64,000 nt of DNA from Platerodrilus igneus (Eukaryota > Arthropoda > Insecta > Coleoptera > Lycidae), in assembly GCA_036346225.1 (NCBI GenBank), contig JARFIW010001739.1, positions 11,325,001 to 11,389,000 on the forward strand, given 5' to 3'. The notes under the pieces were generated by a model that was given only the letters and a program-made list of their open reading frames with translations, was not told the DNA's origin and searched no databases. Below are positions 11,245-22,760 of the stretch, piece after piece; within the stretch, counting starts at the first letter, position 1, and each line of letters starts with the position of its first letter. The position numbers and the translations under genes are program-made.

Positions 11245-11976
11245 ATGCTGGGGGATTATTCGAGCAGTTCTCAAGTAGGAAATGTCTCATTTCAAGCTCC
11301 ATTCACAATAGAACAATTCGACCCATCGAAATTTCATTGGAATAGATGGATTCAACGCTTAGAAGGAGCGTTCAAAATTTTCAATGTTACAGCAGAACTG
11401 AAAGCTCAGTATTTACTGCATTACATGGGACCCAAGGCGTATGATGTTTTGTGTGATAAAACAGCACCTGTGGACCCTAATACAATTCGTTACGAAGAAA
11501 TTATTTCTAAAATGAAAGAATACTATAGTCCGGAACCACCTGAAATTATAGAAAATTTTCATTTCTGGCAACGGAAGCAAAACGAAGACGAGTCACTGCA
11601 AGAATTTCTAGCAGCTCTGCAGAAAATTGCGACAGGATGTAAATTCGGTACTTATTTGGATACAGCATTGAGGAACCAATTCGTATTCGGGCTTCGTAAT
11701 CAGCACATTCAGAGTCGACTGTTGGAAACTTCAGACTTAGACTTGAAGAATGCAGTTACAAAAGCATGCAGTTTAGAAGCTTCGGCGAGGAACGCTGCAC
11801 AAATTCACACAGGAGGTTTAATATCAGTTGTGTCTAAGATAAATAATGCATCTAAAAAGCAACCTATTCAAAAAGGAAATAATAAAAATAATTCTAGTTT
11901 AGTATGTTTTAGATGTGGTAATTCAAATCATTTTGCAAATACCTGTAACAAGAAAGATATTATTTGGGGCATTTAA
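11245..11976 (+). CDS. gag: Gypsy Gag (nucleocapsid end cut by a frameshift)
   Basis: A 243-codon frame. Residues about 20-180 match the retrotransposon Gag core (FHWNRWIQRLEGAFKIF, then LQEFLAALQKIATGCKFG). A CCHC zinc knuckle follows, CFRCGNSNHFANTC, near residue 222-235. Gag forms the particle shell and binds the RNA. The frame ends soon after the first knuckle at 11974-11976. The text just beyond, in the next frame, reads GHLSRVCGKF, the second half of a second CCHC knuckle. A small deletion inside that knuckle is therefore the likely cause of the frame change, rather than a programmed shift. Confidence 0.9.
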   Translation: MLGDYSSSSQVGNVSFQAPFTIEQFDPSKFHWNRWIQRLEGAFKIFNVTAELKAQYLLHYMGPKAYDVLCDKTAPVDPNTIRYEEIISKMKEYYSPEPPEIIENFHFWQRKQNEDESLQEFLAALQKIATGCKFGTYLDTALRNQFVFGLRNQHIQSRLLETSDLDLKNAVTKACSLEASARNAAQIHTGGLISVVSKINNASKKQPIQKGNNKNNSSLVCFRCGNSNHFANTCNKKDIIWGI

Positions 11977-14900
11977 GTAGAGTATGTGGAAAATTTAAAC
12001 CAAAGACTCAGGTTAAAAACATTTCAAGTAATGATTCTAATTCAAATTCTCATGACGATACTAATTATTGTTTAGAAAGCTTATTTCATTTACAAGATAT
12101 TAATTGTAATTCAGTTTCAGATTGTAATGAACGTGCAAATTCAACCTTTCGAAAGAAGTTTAAGATCAATCTTGAGGTGGAAGCACATCAGATTAATTTT
12201 GAAATCGACACTGGTTCAGGTGTAAGTTTAATTAGTTCGGAGATTTATAACAAATTGTTCAAAAGCATTAAGCTAGAGAAAACAGAGTTAGCACTTGTAT
12301 CTTATTGTGGCACTGAAATCAATGTTCTTGGTTATATTAAAGTAAGAGTAGTGTATAAAAATTTTAATGATACACTGAATTTATATGTAGTGTCACCAGG
12401 TAAAACACCATTGTTAGGTAGAGAATGGTTACGTTTCATTAAATTAGATTGGACGGAAGTTTATCAATTATCGTTACAATCACAAAGTAATCCTTCGATT
12501 CAAAATTTAATTGCGAAATATCCTACTGTTATGGAAGCAGGTATAGGAGAAATTAAAGACATGGTTGCAAGACTGGTCATGAAACCAGACACGCCACCAG
12601 TATTTTTAAAGGCGCGTAGTGTGCCATTCGCATTAATTCCTAAAGTTGATGCAGAAATAGATAATTTGGTACAAGCGGGGGTGCTTAAAATGATTAATTC
12701 ATCTGATTGGGCTACGCCAGTTGTACCTGTTCCTAAACCCAACGGTCAAGTGCGACTATGTGGGGATTTCAAAGTCACCATTAACAAATTTCTTCAAGTG
12801 GATGATCACCACTTACCAACAGTGGATGAACTTTTCTCATCCATGGCAGGAGGGGAAAAATTTTCTAAGATTGACTTGAATCAAGCTTACTTAAGTATGT
12901 GTGTACAATCTGATGATCGCAAGTATTTAGTTCTGAATACTCATCGAGGATTGTACGAATGTTCAAGACTGATGTATGGTATTGCATCAGCGCCAGCAAT
13001 TTGGCAAAGAAATATAGAATATATCTTTAAAGATATTCCGGGGGTGAGTGTATTTCTGGATGATATCAGAATTACAGGACCTAATGATTCAGTTCATTTA
13101 GCTAGATTGGAGGAAGTTTTCAAACGCTTAGCTTAACATAATTTAAAAATTAATTCACATAAGTGTAGCTTTTTACAAAATTCTATAGGGTATTGTGGAT
13201 ATCGTATCGATAAAGATGGTATACACAAACTCAAAAGTAAAATCGATGCCATTGATAATATGAAACGACCCACTAATACAACAGAGGTTAGAGCATTTTT
13301 GGGTTTAGCAAATTACTATGGTAGATTTTTTCCAAATTTAAGCTCTGTAGCTTTTCCATTAAATCAATTATTGCGTAAAGACACGAAATTCCATTGGACA
13401 GAAAAATGTGAATCTGCTTTTAAGCAAATAAAGGCGGAAATGCAAACAAACAAAGTTTTATGTGATTATAATCCTGTTTTACCAATAATTGTAGCCACAG
13501 ATAGCAGTCCCTATGCTGTGGGCGCTGTTATTTCACATATTTTTCCGGATGGTCAGGAACATCCAATCCAAACAGCTTCGCAAACGCTTACAAGCACGCA
13601 ACAAAAATATTCACAACTTGATAAAGAAAGTTTTGCAATTATTTTTGCTGTGAAGCGATTTCATCAATTTTTTTATGGCAGACGGTTCACGTTATACACC
13701 GATTCTAAGCCATTAGTTCATATTTTCTCTTCAAATAAAAAATTACCTATATTAACGGCATCACGTATGCAACACTATGCTTTGTATTTACAAGCGTTTG
13801 ATTATGATATCAAATATAAAAACACAAAGTTGCATGGCAATGCAGATGCTTTTTCACGTCTTCCAGTTCGTTCTGAAGATGTAGTGAAATTCGAAATGGT
13901 AGATATTTTTGAAATTCAGCAAATAGAAACACTACCGATTACAGTTAAGCTTTTACCTAAAGCAACAGTAAAAGATCAAGAATTACATCCATTATACGAA
14001 GGTTTAAAAAGCGGTCAAATAGTTCCTTCTGAATTAAGATTCCGCATTCCACAAGAATAATTTTCTCTTCAGGCAAATTGTATAATGAGAGGAATTCGCG
14101 TAGTCATCCCTGAGGTATACAGACCGAAAATTCTAAAGGAGTTGCATATAGCTCATTTTGGTGTAGTCAAGATGAAAGCATCAGCACGCAGCTATTGCTG
14201 GTGGCCTTCAATCAATTCAGATATAGAATATTTAGCTGAAACTTGTGAAGCATGTAATAAAATTGCTAATAACCCACCTAAATATTCTTACCATTCTTGG
14301 CTGACACCATCTGCACCATTTGAAAGAATACACATTGACTTTACTGGTCCTTTCCAAAGATTGTATTATTTCATTGTGGTTGATGCGTATTCCAAGTGGC
14401 CAGAAATTTTTATTTTAAAAGAAATAACTTCAAGTAAAGCTATAAAAATTTTACGTTCATTGTTTGCTAGGTACGGTATTCTTAAAGTACTGGTTTCAGA
14501 CAATGGAAGCCAATTTAAATCGGCAGAATTCGAATACTTCATGAAAATGAATAATATTAATCACAAATGTATTGCTCCCTTTCATCCTGCTACAAATGGA
14601 CAGGCTGAAAGATACGTTCAAATTTTAAAGAACTCTTTAAAAGCCATGGGAGAAGAGCAATATACGGATAAGGAAATTCAATTACAACGATTACTTTTTC
14701 AGTATCGACGAATCCTACATTGTAGTTCAGGGAATTCACCTTTATTTTTAATGCTTAATCGAGAGATAAAGTCCAGGTTAGATCTTATGAAACCCAGTTA
14801 CCTACCGTCAAAAGTAGATTTTAAAAAAAATGCAGAGCCGCGAATCTTAAAAGTTGGAGCACGTGTAGCTGCTCGTAATTATAATGATCCAAAAGTAAAA

Positions 14901-15257
14901 TGGATGTTTGGTATAATTTCAGAAAAGTTGGGTAATTTACATTATACAATCCAACTTGATAATGGTCGATTATGGAAACGACATATAGACCAGGTAAGGG
15001 CAATTGGTAAAAATACATTAGATTCAGATGTGAAAGAAAAATTTGAGATTACTGATGAACCAATATTAGTGGAACCACCCATATTAATAACTTCTGTTGA
15101 AAAACCTTTAGAAACAGATGTAACGATTGATAACAATGATCAGAGTGATGTTTCCTCTGCCACAAATGATGATAAAATTCAGGAACATATTGCTCCAGAA
15201 CCAGTAGTTCGACGTTCAACTCGTAAAATAAAACCACCCGAACGATTGAATCTGTAA
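11964..15257 (+). pseudogene. pol: Gypsy Pol: protease, RT, RNase H, integrase; two stops
   Basis: One reading frame from 11964 to 15257, with stops at 13134-13136 and 14058-14060. The protease has FEIDTGSGVSLI (DTGS, residues 82-85). The reverse transcriptase has PVPKPNGQVRLCGDFK, KIDLNQAYLSM and FLDDI (residues 364-367). RNase H follows (ATDSSPYAVGAV, DKESFAIIFAVKRFH, YTDSKPL). The integrase segment from 14085 has an H-H-C-C zinc site (LHIAHFG, CEAC) and a catalytic triad: D in HIDFTGPF, D in VSDNGSQF, and 35 residues later E in NGQAERYV. No chromodomain was seen. Both stops sit inside conserved text, so they are mutations. No envelope-like ORF follows. Confidence 0.93.
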
Positions 15258-15261
15258 CGTT

Positions 15262-15285
15262 TCTTTGTTTTTTTCGGACACCACA
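15262..15285 (+). repeat. Remnant of the Gypsy 3' LTR
   Basis: Only about 28 bases lie between the Pol stop and the right target duplication. The last dozen or so (TTCGGACACCACA) match the end of the 5' LTR. About 190 bp of 3' LTR and any polypurine tract are missing, although the terminus and target duplication are intact. Confidence 0.75.
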
Positions 15286-15690
15286 TATGTTCAAAGCCAA
15301 CGGACACAGAAACAAGGAAACGATTTCTTAAAATATATGTGTGGAGCACAGTACTGTACGGCTGTAAAATATGGACAGCAGGAAAAGCAGACAGGAAAAT
15401 GATCTAAGTTTTTGAAATGTAGTGCTACAGACGTATTACGAGGATATTGTGTATAGATAAAGTTAAGAACAAAGAGGTTTTAGAAATGGTAAGGGAAGAA
15501 AGAAATATGTGGAAAACAGTAAAAAGCAGGAGAGATAGGATGATGGGCCACATACTTAGGCGAGAAAGAATAGTGCGAAATATATTAGACGCAGAAATAG
15601 GAGAAAAGAGAGGTTTAGAAAGACCTAGGTTAGATTATTGCACACAGTTTCAAGACGGAAAACCTAAAGACGAAGAAAATGATTGTAGTT
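15286..15690 (+). pseudogene. RTE copy C, RT C-terminal region
   Basis: Copy C resumes after the Gypsy insertion and matches copy B at about 21225-21690. Recognisable text includes YVWSTVLYGC-like words, then MGHILRRERIVRNILDAEIG and a GRPRLDYCTQ-type end. The 81-codon frame 15447-15692 is part of it. Confidence 0.85.
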
Positions 15691-17030
15691 GAACCTGATG
15701 ATTAGTATAAGCAACTACTGACGTTGGTTTGGCAATATTCTCACCTAATGTTGATAGTATGAAAGGATTCATTGTAAAACTGTTCAGCGAACAGTTAAGT
15801 GATGGGAGATCTTGGTAGCCGCAGGTTGATTAACATCCTTTACATATTACTGAATATCGGTGAAATAGGGTAAATATTTAGAAGACAATAGAAGAGTCAC
15901 TGAGCTGTAGCTAACAAGAAAGAACAGCGGCTATGTTAGAAGACTACAAACATAGAAATAAGGAAAAAATGGTTGAAAGCATATGTGTCGAGCATAGTAC
16001 GGGGTGGCTATGAAATAGGAACGGGCAGTAAGAGAAGCAGACAGGAAAAAGATAAAATGCCTTCTGGAATGTAGTGCTTCAAATGCATGATGATGATATC
16101 ATGTAGAGATAAAGTTAATAACAAAGAGGTTTTAGAAGTAGTAGGGAAAGAAAAATATCTGTGGAATACAAATAGAAATAGGAAAAAAGACAGGTAAGGG
16201 TAGGCCTATATCAGACTATTGCACGCAAATAGTGAAAGATGTGGGCTGTGGCAATTTCAGGGAAACGTGCTAAGAATAGGAAACAACGGGGGCACGCGTC
16301 TACCAGTTCCAGGATTGAAGACTTACTGACGACTAATAAAGAAAGTAACCCAAGCTAGTATCAGAATATTGCATTAAATGGGAAATATACGAGTATTCTC
16401 ACATACTGCTCATTGACTTTCATTAATTTCAAATTGAAAAATGTATGAACCTTTGTTGTGTAAACTACGGGGCCTTACTGCATTGAACTATCTACATTTA
16501 ATTGAATATAATGGATTCTATGGGTGTGATTTTGAAATCACTTATAACTGCCCACGGTTATTTCCTATTCTTAATTCAGCTTTGTGACTATGCCAAAAGT
16601 AAATTTTTAATGAGATATGACACTTTTAGTCCTGGAGGGTGCCCCAGAGATTACATCAAGGGATATACTTGAAGAATCTTGTTGCTAGTACTGTTCATTG
16701 TACTTAAACCTGATGATTATTTTAAGCAACTAGAAATGTTGGCTTTGCAATATTCTCAACTAATGTTGATTGTGCAAAAAATTTATTGGAAAACAGTTAA
16801 TTCGGCAAATGTCTAAGTGTTGGGGATCTTGGTAGCCGCAGGTCGCCGAACTCACTTCACATACCACTGAATATCGGGGAAATAGGGTATATATTTAGAA
16901 AACAATAAATGAGAACCGAGCTGTATTTAGGATCTATGAGTTTCAGGGAAATGTGTAGGTTAGCACAGAATAGGAAACAATGAAGGTACGCGTTTAATTA
17001 GTTCCAGGACTGGAGATGAGAGGGTTGGAA
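15690..17030 (+). repeat. RTE copy C 3' modules (repeated C-terminal/3'UTR units)
   Basis: Two kinds of module alternate. Spacer modules of about 225 bp begin CCTGATGATTA and end GAGCTG (about 15695-15915 and 16707-16922). Coding-derived modules repeat the RT C-terminal region (about 15921-16320, starting AACAAGAAAGAACAGC, and about 16925-17030, ending TTCCAGGACTGGAGA). The piece about 16330-16695 belongs to neither. Copy B has the same modules in another order. Confidence 0.75.
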
Positions 17031-18290
17031 AATCGCTGTACGCCGTGAAATGTTACTATTTACACCGTTTATTACACTAATAACTGTTTGAAACTTTTAA
17101 GTGAATACTTTGAGATTGAAAAGTGATTCATTTCTTGTTTCTATATAGTATGCAAGCTAATTTGACGTTAGTGTATTTTATACCAACGAATTACACTAAA
17201 TATATGGTATTTTGTTCTGTTGATAGTTGATTTTCTAGGTGCACATCGATCTGTTTGTTACACCACCTCTTTCTCTTAGGTGTTATTCAACAAGTTTTCT
17301 AACGTATTCTACTTAATATTCTCATATGTAAGTATATAAAGTTGTAATAACGTATTATCAAGGAAAATACGTTTTAATCAAGTCGGCAAGGAGGTCATGA
17401 AGTTGAAATTCACTTAATTATTTAGCGTAAGTTGCTAATAACTATTTCTGAATAGCGACAATTACAAGTGCTCAACCCTTTATAGGTCGGCTAGTGTGAT
17501 TCATGTCGAAAGTGCTTAGTACTAATTGAAACATCAGTCACTGTTAAAACTTTATTACTTCTGATGCTTAACTCAGGTGTTCCTACGGCTGTCTATTCGA
17601 ACTCAAGTAATTGTAGTAGTAATTGGTAATTCTCTATTTCTAGCTAGGTACTTGTAACTGAAATAGAATTTTGATGAGGGTGAAATTCTGATTAAACATC
17701 TGGATTATTCGAGCAACTACAAATTAAGCGGTTTGATTGAAGTGCACGTGGAATAAAACTATGTATACCTATCTAGAAGATACAGACTTACAATTAAGTA
17801 AAAGTTTGGGCTCGGATAAATTCCATTCTGATGCGTGGAATACGGGTAATTTCACGATGGAAATGGTTTAAAATGTCTTAACGTATTTATTCGGAACAAT
17901 TTTCATTAAAGAGTAACTCAACTCAACATAGTACTGGGGACTGATTGTCACAAACTAATCTAAGGGATGTAGAGTAGGGTGTAAGGGCTAGCACTATCAA
18001 TTTTAGCGCCTGAAGTAAAAGAATTATTTGTTTCACTTACACAATGTTTATAAAAAGATATAGGATGTGCTTAAAATATACAATTGAATAACGTTTGTTT
18101 AATAAATTGGAGCAAAATCTCAATGGAACGTTTCTAGCTTTTAATGAAACAAATTCGTTAATTTTTCATTGTTACTCAAAGTCTGACCATTTTCATGCAC
18201 AATAAATATTGTTACCAATTTCCAAAGCGAATTTCAAATGTACTTAATCTAAAGCAATTTTTGATCAAATTGCATCTCACGCAATATTGT
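17031..18290. other. Unassigned DNA between RTE copies
   Basis: No gene or element recognised. Part of the right side could be the long 5' UTR of RTE copy B or a separate repeat; nothing here decides it. Confidence 0.45.
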
Positions 18291-18674
18291 TACAATCTTT
18301 ATTTTTATTTTTAGTTTGTTACATAAGATTGCTGGTTAGAGGGAGTTATATGCCTTGTCCCAGTAGGGTCAGTATATCAAGGGCACTGGTAGATTTTCGA
18401 TGGTCTTTTGCTGCAATAAATCAATCACATATACACATTACCATTTCGAATGGACCTGTACCTTGCCGAAGTTCTACATTACTAGAACAGGTGAAATGGC
18501 TTGCGTGTTCTAATGAGCTAAAGAGCCAAACTACAGGTCCAACCAAAGTAGTAGGGTCGTTAGTGAGGAACCAGACTAAGACAGGTCCCCGAAAGAGGGC
18601 AGCGGCTCTTTCGGTACTTAGATTGGCAGAGACCATAGGGGTCGGTATGGCAGTCTAAGACACACTACCGCGAT

Positions 18675-19482
18675 GTGGAAGGCAAGGGGAAACCACCACA
18701 TTATCTCCCAAGTACACAGCGTACTTCAATTGTTACAAACATGATGGCATTCTCTGGAGTAAAAGATTCCGGAGTTAAAATAGTCCCCCATTCGGATCTC
18801 CGGGGGGGAACTACTTCGGAGGATACGATCGGAAAGTTAAAAATAAGAGTCGGGAACATTCTGCGAGTCGGAGCGTGGAATGTTAGAAGTATGAAGCATG
18901 TAGGTAAGCTAAAAAACCTAAAAATCGAAATGAATAGGTTATCACTAGACATAGTAGGGATCAGCGAAGTTCGGTGGCCAGAGGCGGGGGATTTTAGAAG
19001 TGAAGACTTCAGGGTAATTCATACAGGAGCAGAGGAAGGAAATTTGGGTGTGGGGATTGTTATGCGGAAAAAGATAGGATACTGTGTAGAAAATTACTTA
19101 CAAAAGAATGAAAGAGTACTCATGGATAGATTAGAATCTAAACCGGTAAACACAGTAATAATACAAGTATACATGCCCACCTCTAGCTACAGTGACGAAG
19201 CGGTAGACGCCATCTACAAAGATATCGAAGACATATTAAGATACGTAAAAGGACATGAAAATTTAATAATTACAGGGGATTTTAATGCCGTGGTAGATGA
19301 GGGGAGGGAAGGAGCGGTAGTAGGTTTATTTGGTTTAGGCACGAGAAACGACAGGGGAAATAGGCTGGTAAAATTTTGTGACAAGAACAATTTAATCATC
19401 ACAAACACATTATTTCAACATCATGCTAGAAGACGATATACGTGGAAGATGCCAGGATATAGGAAGATATCAAATAGATTAC
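18675..19482 (+). pseudogene. RTE copy B endonuclease
   Basis: A 272-codon frame with the best-kept LINE endonuclease in the window: VGAWNVRSM, then IVGISEVRWPEAGDF (catalytic glutamate region), VIIQVYMPTSSYSDEA, LIITGDFNAVVDEG (GDFN site) and GTRNDRGNRLVKFCDKNNL. The frame shifts after about 19430; the last endonuclease block (YQIDYILVRQRFR, then DTDHNIEIM with the D-H pair) continues at 19423-19600 in another frame. The enzyme would nick target DNA to prime reverse transcription. Confidence 0.88.
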
Positions 19483-21690
19483 ATTCTTGTTAGACAACGG
19501 TTTAGGAATCAAGTAAAAGACTGTAGAAGCTACCCAGAAGCAGATATAGATACTGACCACAACATCGAAATTATGAAGGCCGCACTTAAATTTAGAAATC
19601 TGAAAAAAAGGAACGGAAAAAGGCACTTGGACTTAGAGAAACTAAAAGATAAAAATATTCAAGTAAGATTCGAAAAAAAGTCAAATGAATTGCTGAATGA
19701 TACCGAGAAAATATCTGAAACTAAGGAAGTAGAAACAGAATAGGATAACATTAAATCCAGCCTAGACATGGCGGCCAGAGATATTTTGGGGTATACACAA
19801 AAAGAAAATAAGAAACTATGGATAACAAAGGATATCGTGAATTTAATAGAAAAAAGACGAAAATACAAAAAGAAATCAGACGAAACAGGAAAACAGAGAT
19901 ACAAAGCCATAAAATGGGAAATTATTCGAAAATGCAGGAAAGCTAAAGAACAATGGATTGATGAAAAGTGCAAAGAGGTACAAACTAAGATGGAAATAGG
20001 AAAGACATACGAAGCATACAAATTAATTAGAATGAATTTTAGGAATATAAAACCGTATAGCAAAAATATAAGGGACGCACAAGGAAACGTCATTATAGAA
20101 AACGTAGAGAGAGTGAGTAGAATAAATAGGGAATTTATATGCAGGAAAGGAACTAACTGCATTAGAACAGGAATCAGACATTGAAAATGATGACTTGGGA
20201 TATCCTATACTTCGAGACGAGTTTGAATTAGCATTAAAGGGTCTGAAAAATGATAAGGCGCCGGGTACAGATAAGGTGCAAGCAGAAACTCTAAAAGCCG
20301 CTGGACAAGCAGTAACAGATCGTCTCTTCCAACTTGTAAGCTATATGTATGAGACAGGCGAGATATCCAAAGATTTCAAACGTAGCATCAGAGTAACTAT
20401 ACCAAAAAAGAAAGGCACGGATAGATGTGCAAAATTTTCGAACAATAAGTTTGACAGCACACGTGTCAAAAATATTAACTAGAATTGTGCAAAGACGAAT
20501 GGAAAAACGAGCTGAAGAAATACTAGGAAAAAACCAATTTGGGTTTAGACGAAACAGGGGAACACGGGAGGCTATTTTAGCTCTGAGAGTGATAATGGAG
20601 AAAACAATAGAAAAAGGGGAAAGCTTGTATATAGGGTTTGTAGATTTGGAAAAAGCAATCGACAATGTAAATTGGAAAAAAATGTTTGAAATACTCAAAA
20701 AGATTGGAATGAGTTATAGGGATAGACGAATAGTACATAACTTATACATAGAGCAAACAGCAGTAATAGAATTAGAGCAGGAACGTAGAGAAGTAAATAT
20801 TAGAAAAGGGGTGAGACAGGGATGTGCCCTATCCTCATTGATTTTTAACTTGTACATAGAAGAGGCAATGAATACTGTCAAAAGCAGGAAGACATTTGGA
20901 ATTACTATGCAGGGACAAAAAATTGATATGCTTAGATTTGCAGATAATATAGCGGTATTAGCGTCTAACGAGGAAGAGTTAGAAGGTGCTCTTAATGAAA
21001 TGGAAACGGTTCTAACAGAGAGATACGGTATGAAAATTGACAAAACTAAAATTAAAGTTCTAGTTTGCAAAGGTGGGGAAAATAAATCAAAAACAAGAAT
21101 ACAAGTGTGTAACCCGAACTTACAAGAGGTTAAGGATTTCTGCTACCTAGGAAGCCAAATAACGCAAGATGGGAAAAGCACAAAAGATATAAAACAAAGA
21201 TTAGCTACATTTAACAAGAAAAAGCAACTACTGTGCTCAAAGACCACAAACATAGAAACAAGGAAAGGATTGCTTAAAACATATGTGTGGAGCACAGCAC
21301 TGTACGGCTGTGAAGCCTGGACAGTAGGAGAAGCGGACAAGAAAAATGTAGAAGCTTTTGAAATGTGGTGCTACAGACGTATGATGAAGATATCATAGAC
21401 AGACAAAGTTAAGAACGAAGAGGTACTAAAAATGGTAGGGAAGAAAGAAATATGTGGAAAACGGTAAAAAATAGGAGAGATAGGATGATAGGCCACATAC
21501 TACGGAATGAGGGAATAGTGCGGAATATATTAGAAGCAGATATAGGAAAAAAGAGAAGAAGAGGCAGACCTAGATTAGACTACTGCACACAGATAGTAAA
21601 AGATGTCGGCTGTAGAGGTTTCAGGGAGATGTGTAGGCTAGCCCAGAATAGAAATCAATGGAGGTACGCATCCAACCAATCCCAAGATGG
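19423..21690 (+). pseudogene. RTE copy B linker and reverse transcriptase
   Basis: The linker is lysine-rich, with an in-frame stop at 19741-19743. Frameshifts lie near 20165-20195 and 20430-20480. RT blocks in order: LKNDKAPGTDKVQAETLKAA (about 20240-20300), KNQFGFRRNRGTREAI (about 20531-20580), GFVDLEKAIDNVNWKKM (usual FDRVNW changed to IDNVNW), GVRQGCALSSLIFNLYIEEA and MLRFADNIAVLA, where the second catalytic aspartate is asparagine. The C-terminal region has GCEAWTVGEADKK, then MIGHILRNEGIVRNILEA and GRPRLDYCTQIVKD, ending near 21692. The D-to-N change alone would probably inactivate it. Confidence 0.88.
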
Positions 21691-22760
21691 ATAAACTAAT
21701 GACGAAAAGATAACTGTGCTTAAACATGATGATTATTATAAGTAACTACAAGAATTGGTTGGGCAATATTCTCGAATAATGTTAAGTGTGTGAAAGGATT
21801 TACTGGAAAACCATTATTTCGGCAAATGTCTAAGTGTTGGGGGATTTTGGTAGCCACAGGTTGCTTAACCTCCTTCACTGAATCTCGGTAAAATAGGGTA
21901 TAAAATTAGAAAACAATAGAAAGGGAACGAGCTGAATACACATGCTGTGTGAGAATTTCAGGGAACTATGTAGGCTAGCTCAGAATATAAATAAGTGCAG
22001 GTACGTGTCCAACCAGTTTTGAGACGGAAAACCTAATGACGAAAAAATAAGCGCAGATAAATCTGATGATTAGTATAAACAACTAGTTGTTGGTTGCGAA
22101 ATACCTGCAACTAATGTTGACTGTGCGAAAAGATAAATTGGAAAATATATTAAATCGCCAAATGGTTAAGTGTTGGGGGAACTTGGCTGCCACAGGCTGC
22201 ATACCTCCCTTCACAACCATTGAAGGTCGGAGAAATAAGGCATAAAACTGTAAAACAATAGAAAGTGATCGAACTGCATCTAACAAGAAAGAACAGCGCC
22301 TATGAGGAAAGACAACAAACATAGAATAAGAAGAAAATTGTTGAAAGCATATGTGTGGAGCACAGCACAGTATGCCTATGAAATACGGGCAGTCTGAAAC
22401 GCAGACAGAAAAACTGTAGTAGCCTTTTGAAATGCTGTGCTTCAGATGTATGAGGACGATAGCATGGACAGACAAAGATAGTAACAAATAAGTTACAGAA
22501 ATAGTAGAGGAACAAGGATATCTGGGGAAAAAGAGAAATAATTGGGTGGAATACGTTCTAGGGCATTTTTGGGGATTAGTATGTGATATATTACAAGCAC
22601 AGATAGGAAAAAAGAGGTAGATGTAGACCTAGATCAGACAGTTATAGATGCAAACTGTGCATATTTCAGGGTAATCTGTAGGTTAGTTCAGAATAGGGAA
22701 CAATGATGGTACGCGTCTAACCAGTTCTAGGACTGAAGACCTAATGATGATGATGATGAT
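21690..22760 (+). repeat. RTE copy B 3' modules and GAT tail
   Basis: After the RT stop there are two spacer modules (about 21715-21935 and about 22055-22270). Each is followed by a repeat of the RT C-terminal end: a short one (about 21945-22030) and a long one (about 22275-22740, from AACAAGAAAGAACAGC to TCTAGGACTGAAGACC). The copy ends in ATGATGATGATGAT. Confidence 0.75.

Larger units (their letters stand above)
10943..15285 (+). mobile_element. Gypsy-type LTR retrotransposon inserted in RTE copy C
   Basis: A 4343-bp element starting TGTTGTGTATC and ending GACACCACA (TG...CA ends), flanked by the 5-bp target duplication TATGT (10938-10942 and 15286-15290). The pre-insertion sequence agrees with RTE copy B. 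The domain order is gag, protease, reverse transcriptase, RNase H, integrase, which is the Gypsy/Ty3 order. The 5' LTR is about 207 bp, but the 3' LTR is reduced to about its last 20 bases. Pol has two in-frame stops and one frameshift against gag, so this copy cannot move by itself. Confidence 0.93.
18560..22760 (+). mobile_element. RTE-like LINE copy B
   Basis: The longest RTE copy in the window. The 5' UTR is about 18560-18674 (includes GAAGGCAAGGGGAAACCACC). Endonuclease starts at 18675, reverse transcriptase ends near 21690, 3' modules run from 21690, and a GAT repeat ends the copy at about 22743-22760. Copies B and C belong to one subfamily, A and D to another. The 5' boundary is approximate because no target duplication was identified. 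Confidence 0.8.

Noticed and set aside
11964..11976. Programmed -1 frameshift between Gag and Pol
   Set aside because: No convincing slippery site, and the shift lies inside a second zinc knuckle whose two halves are in the two frames; a small deletion explains it better.
18287..18658. 123-codon frame before RTE copy B as ORF1
   Set aside because: No zinc knuckle or coiled coil is visible and the antisense strand is equally open; the right part reads as RTE 5' UTR.
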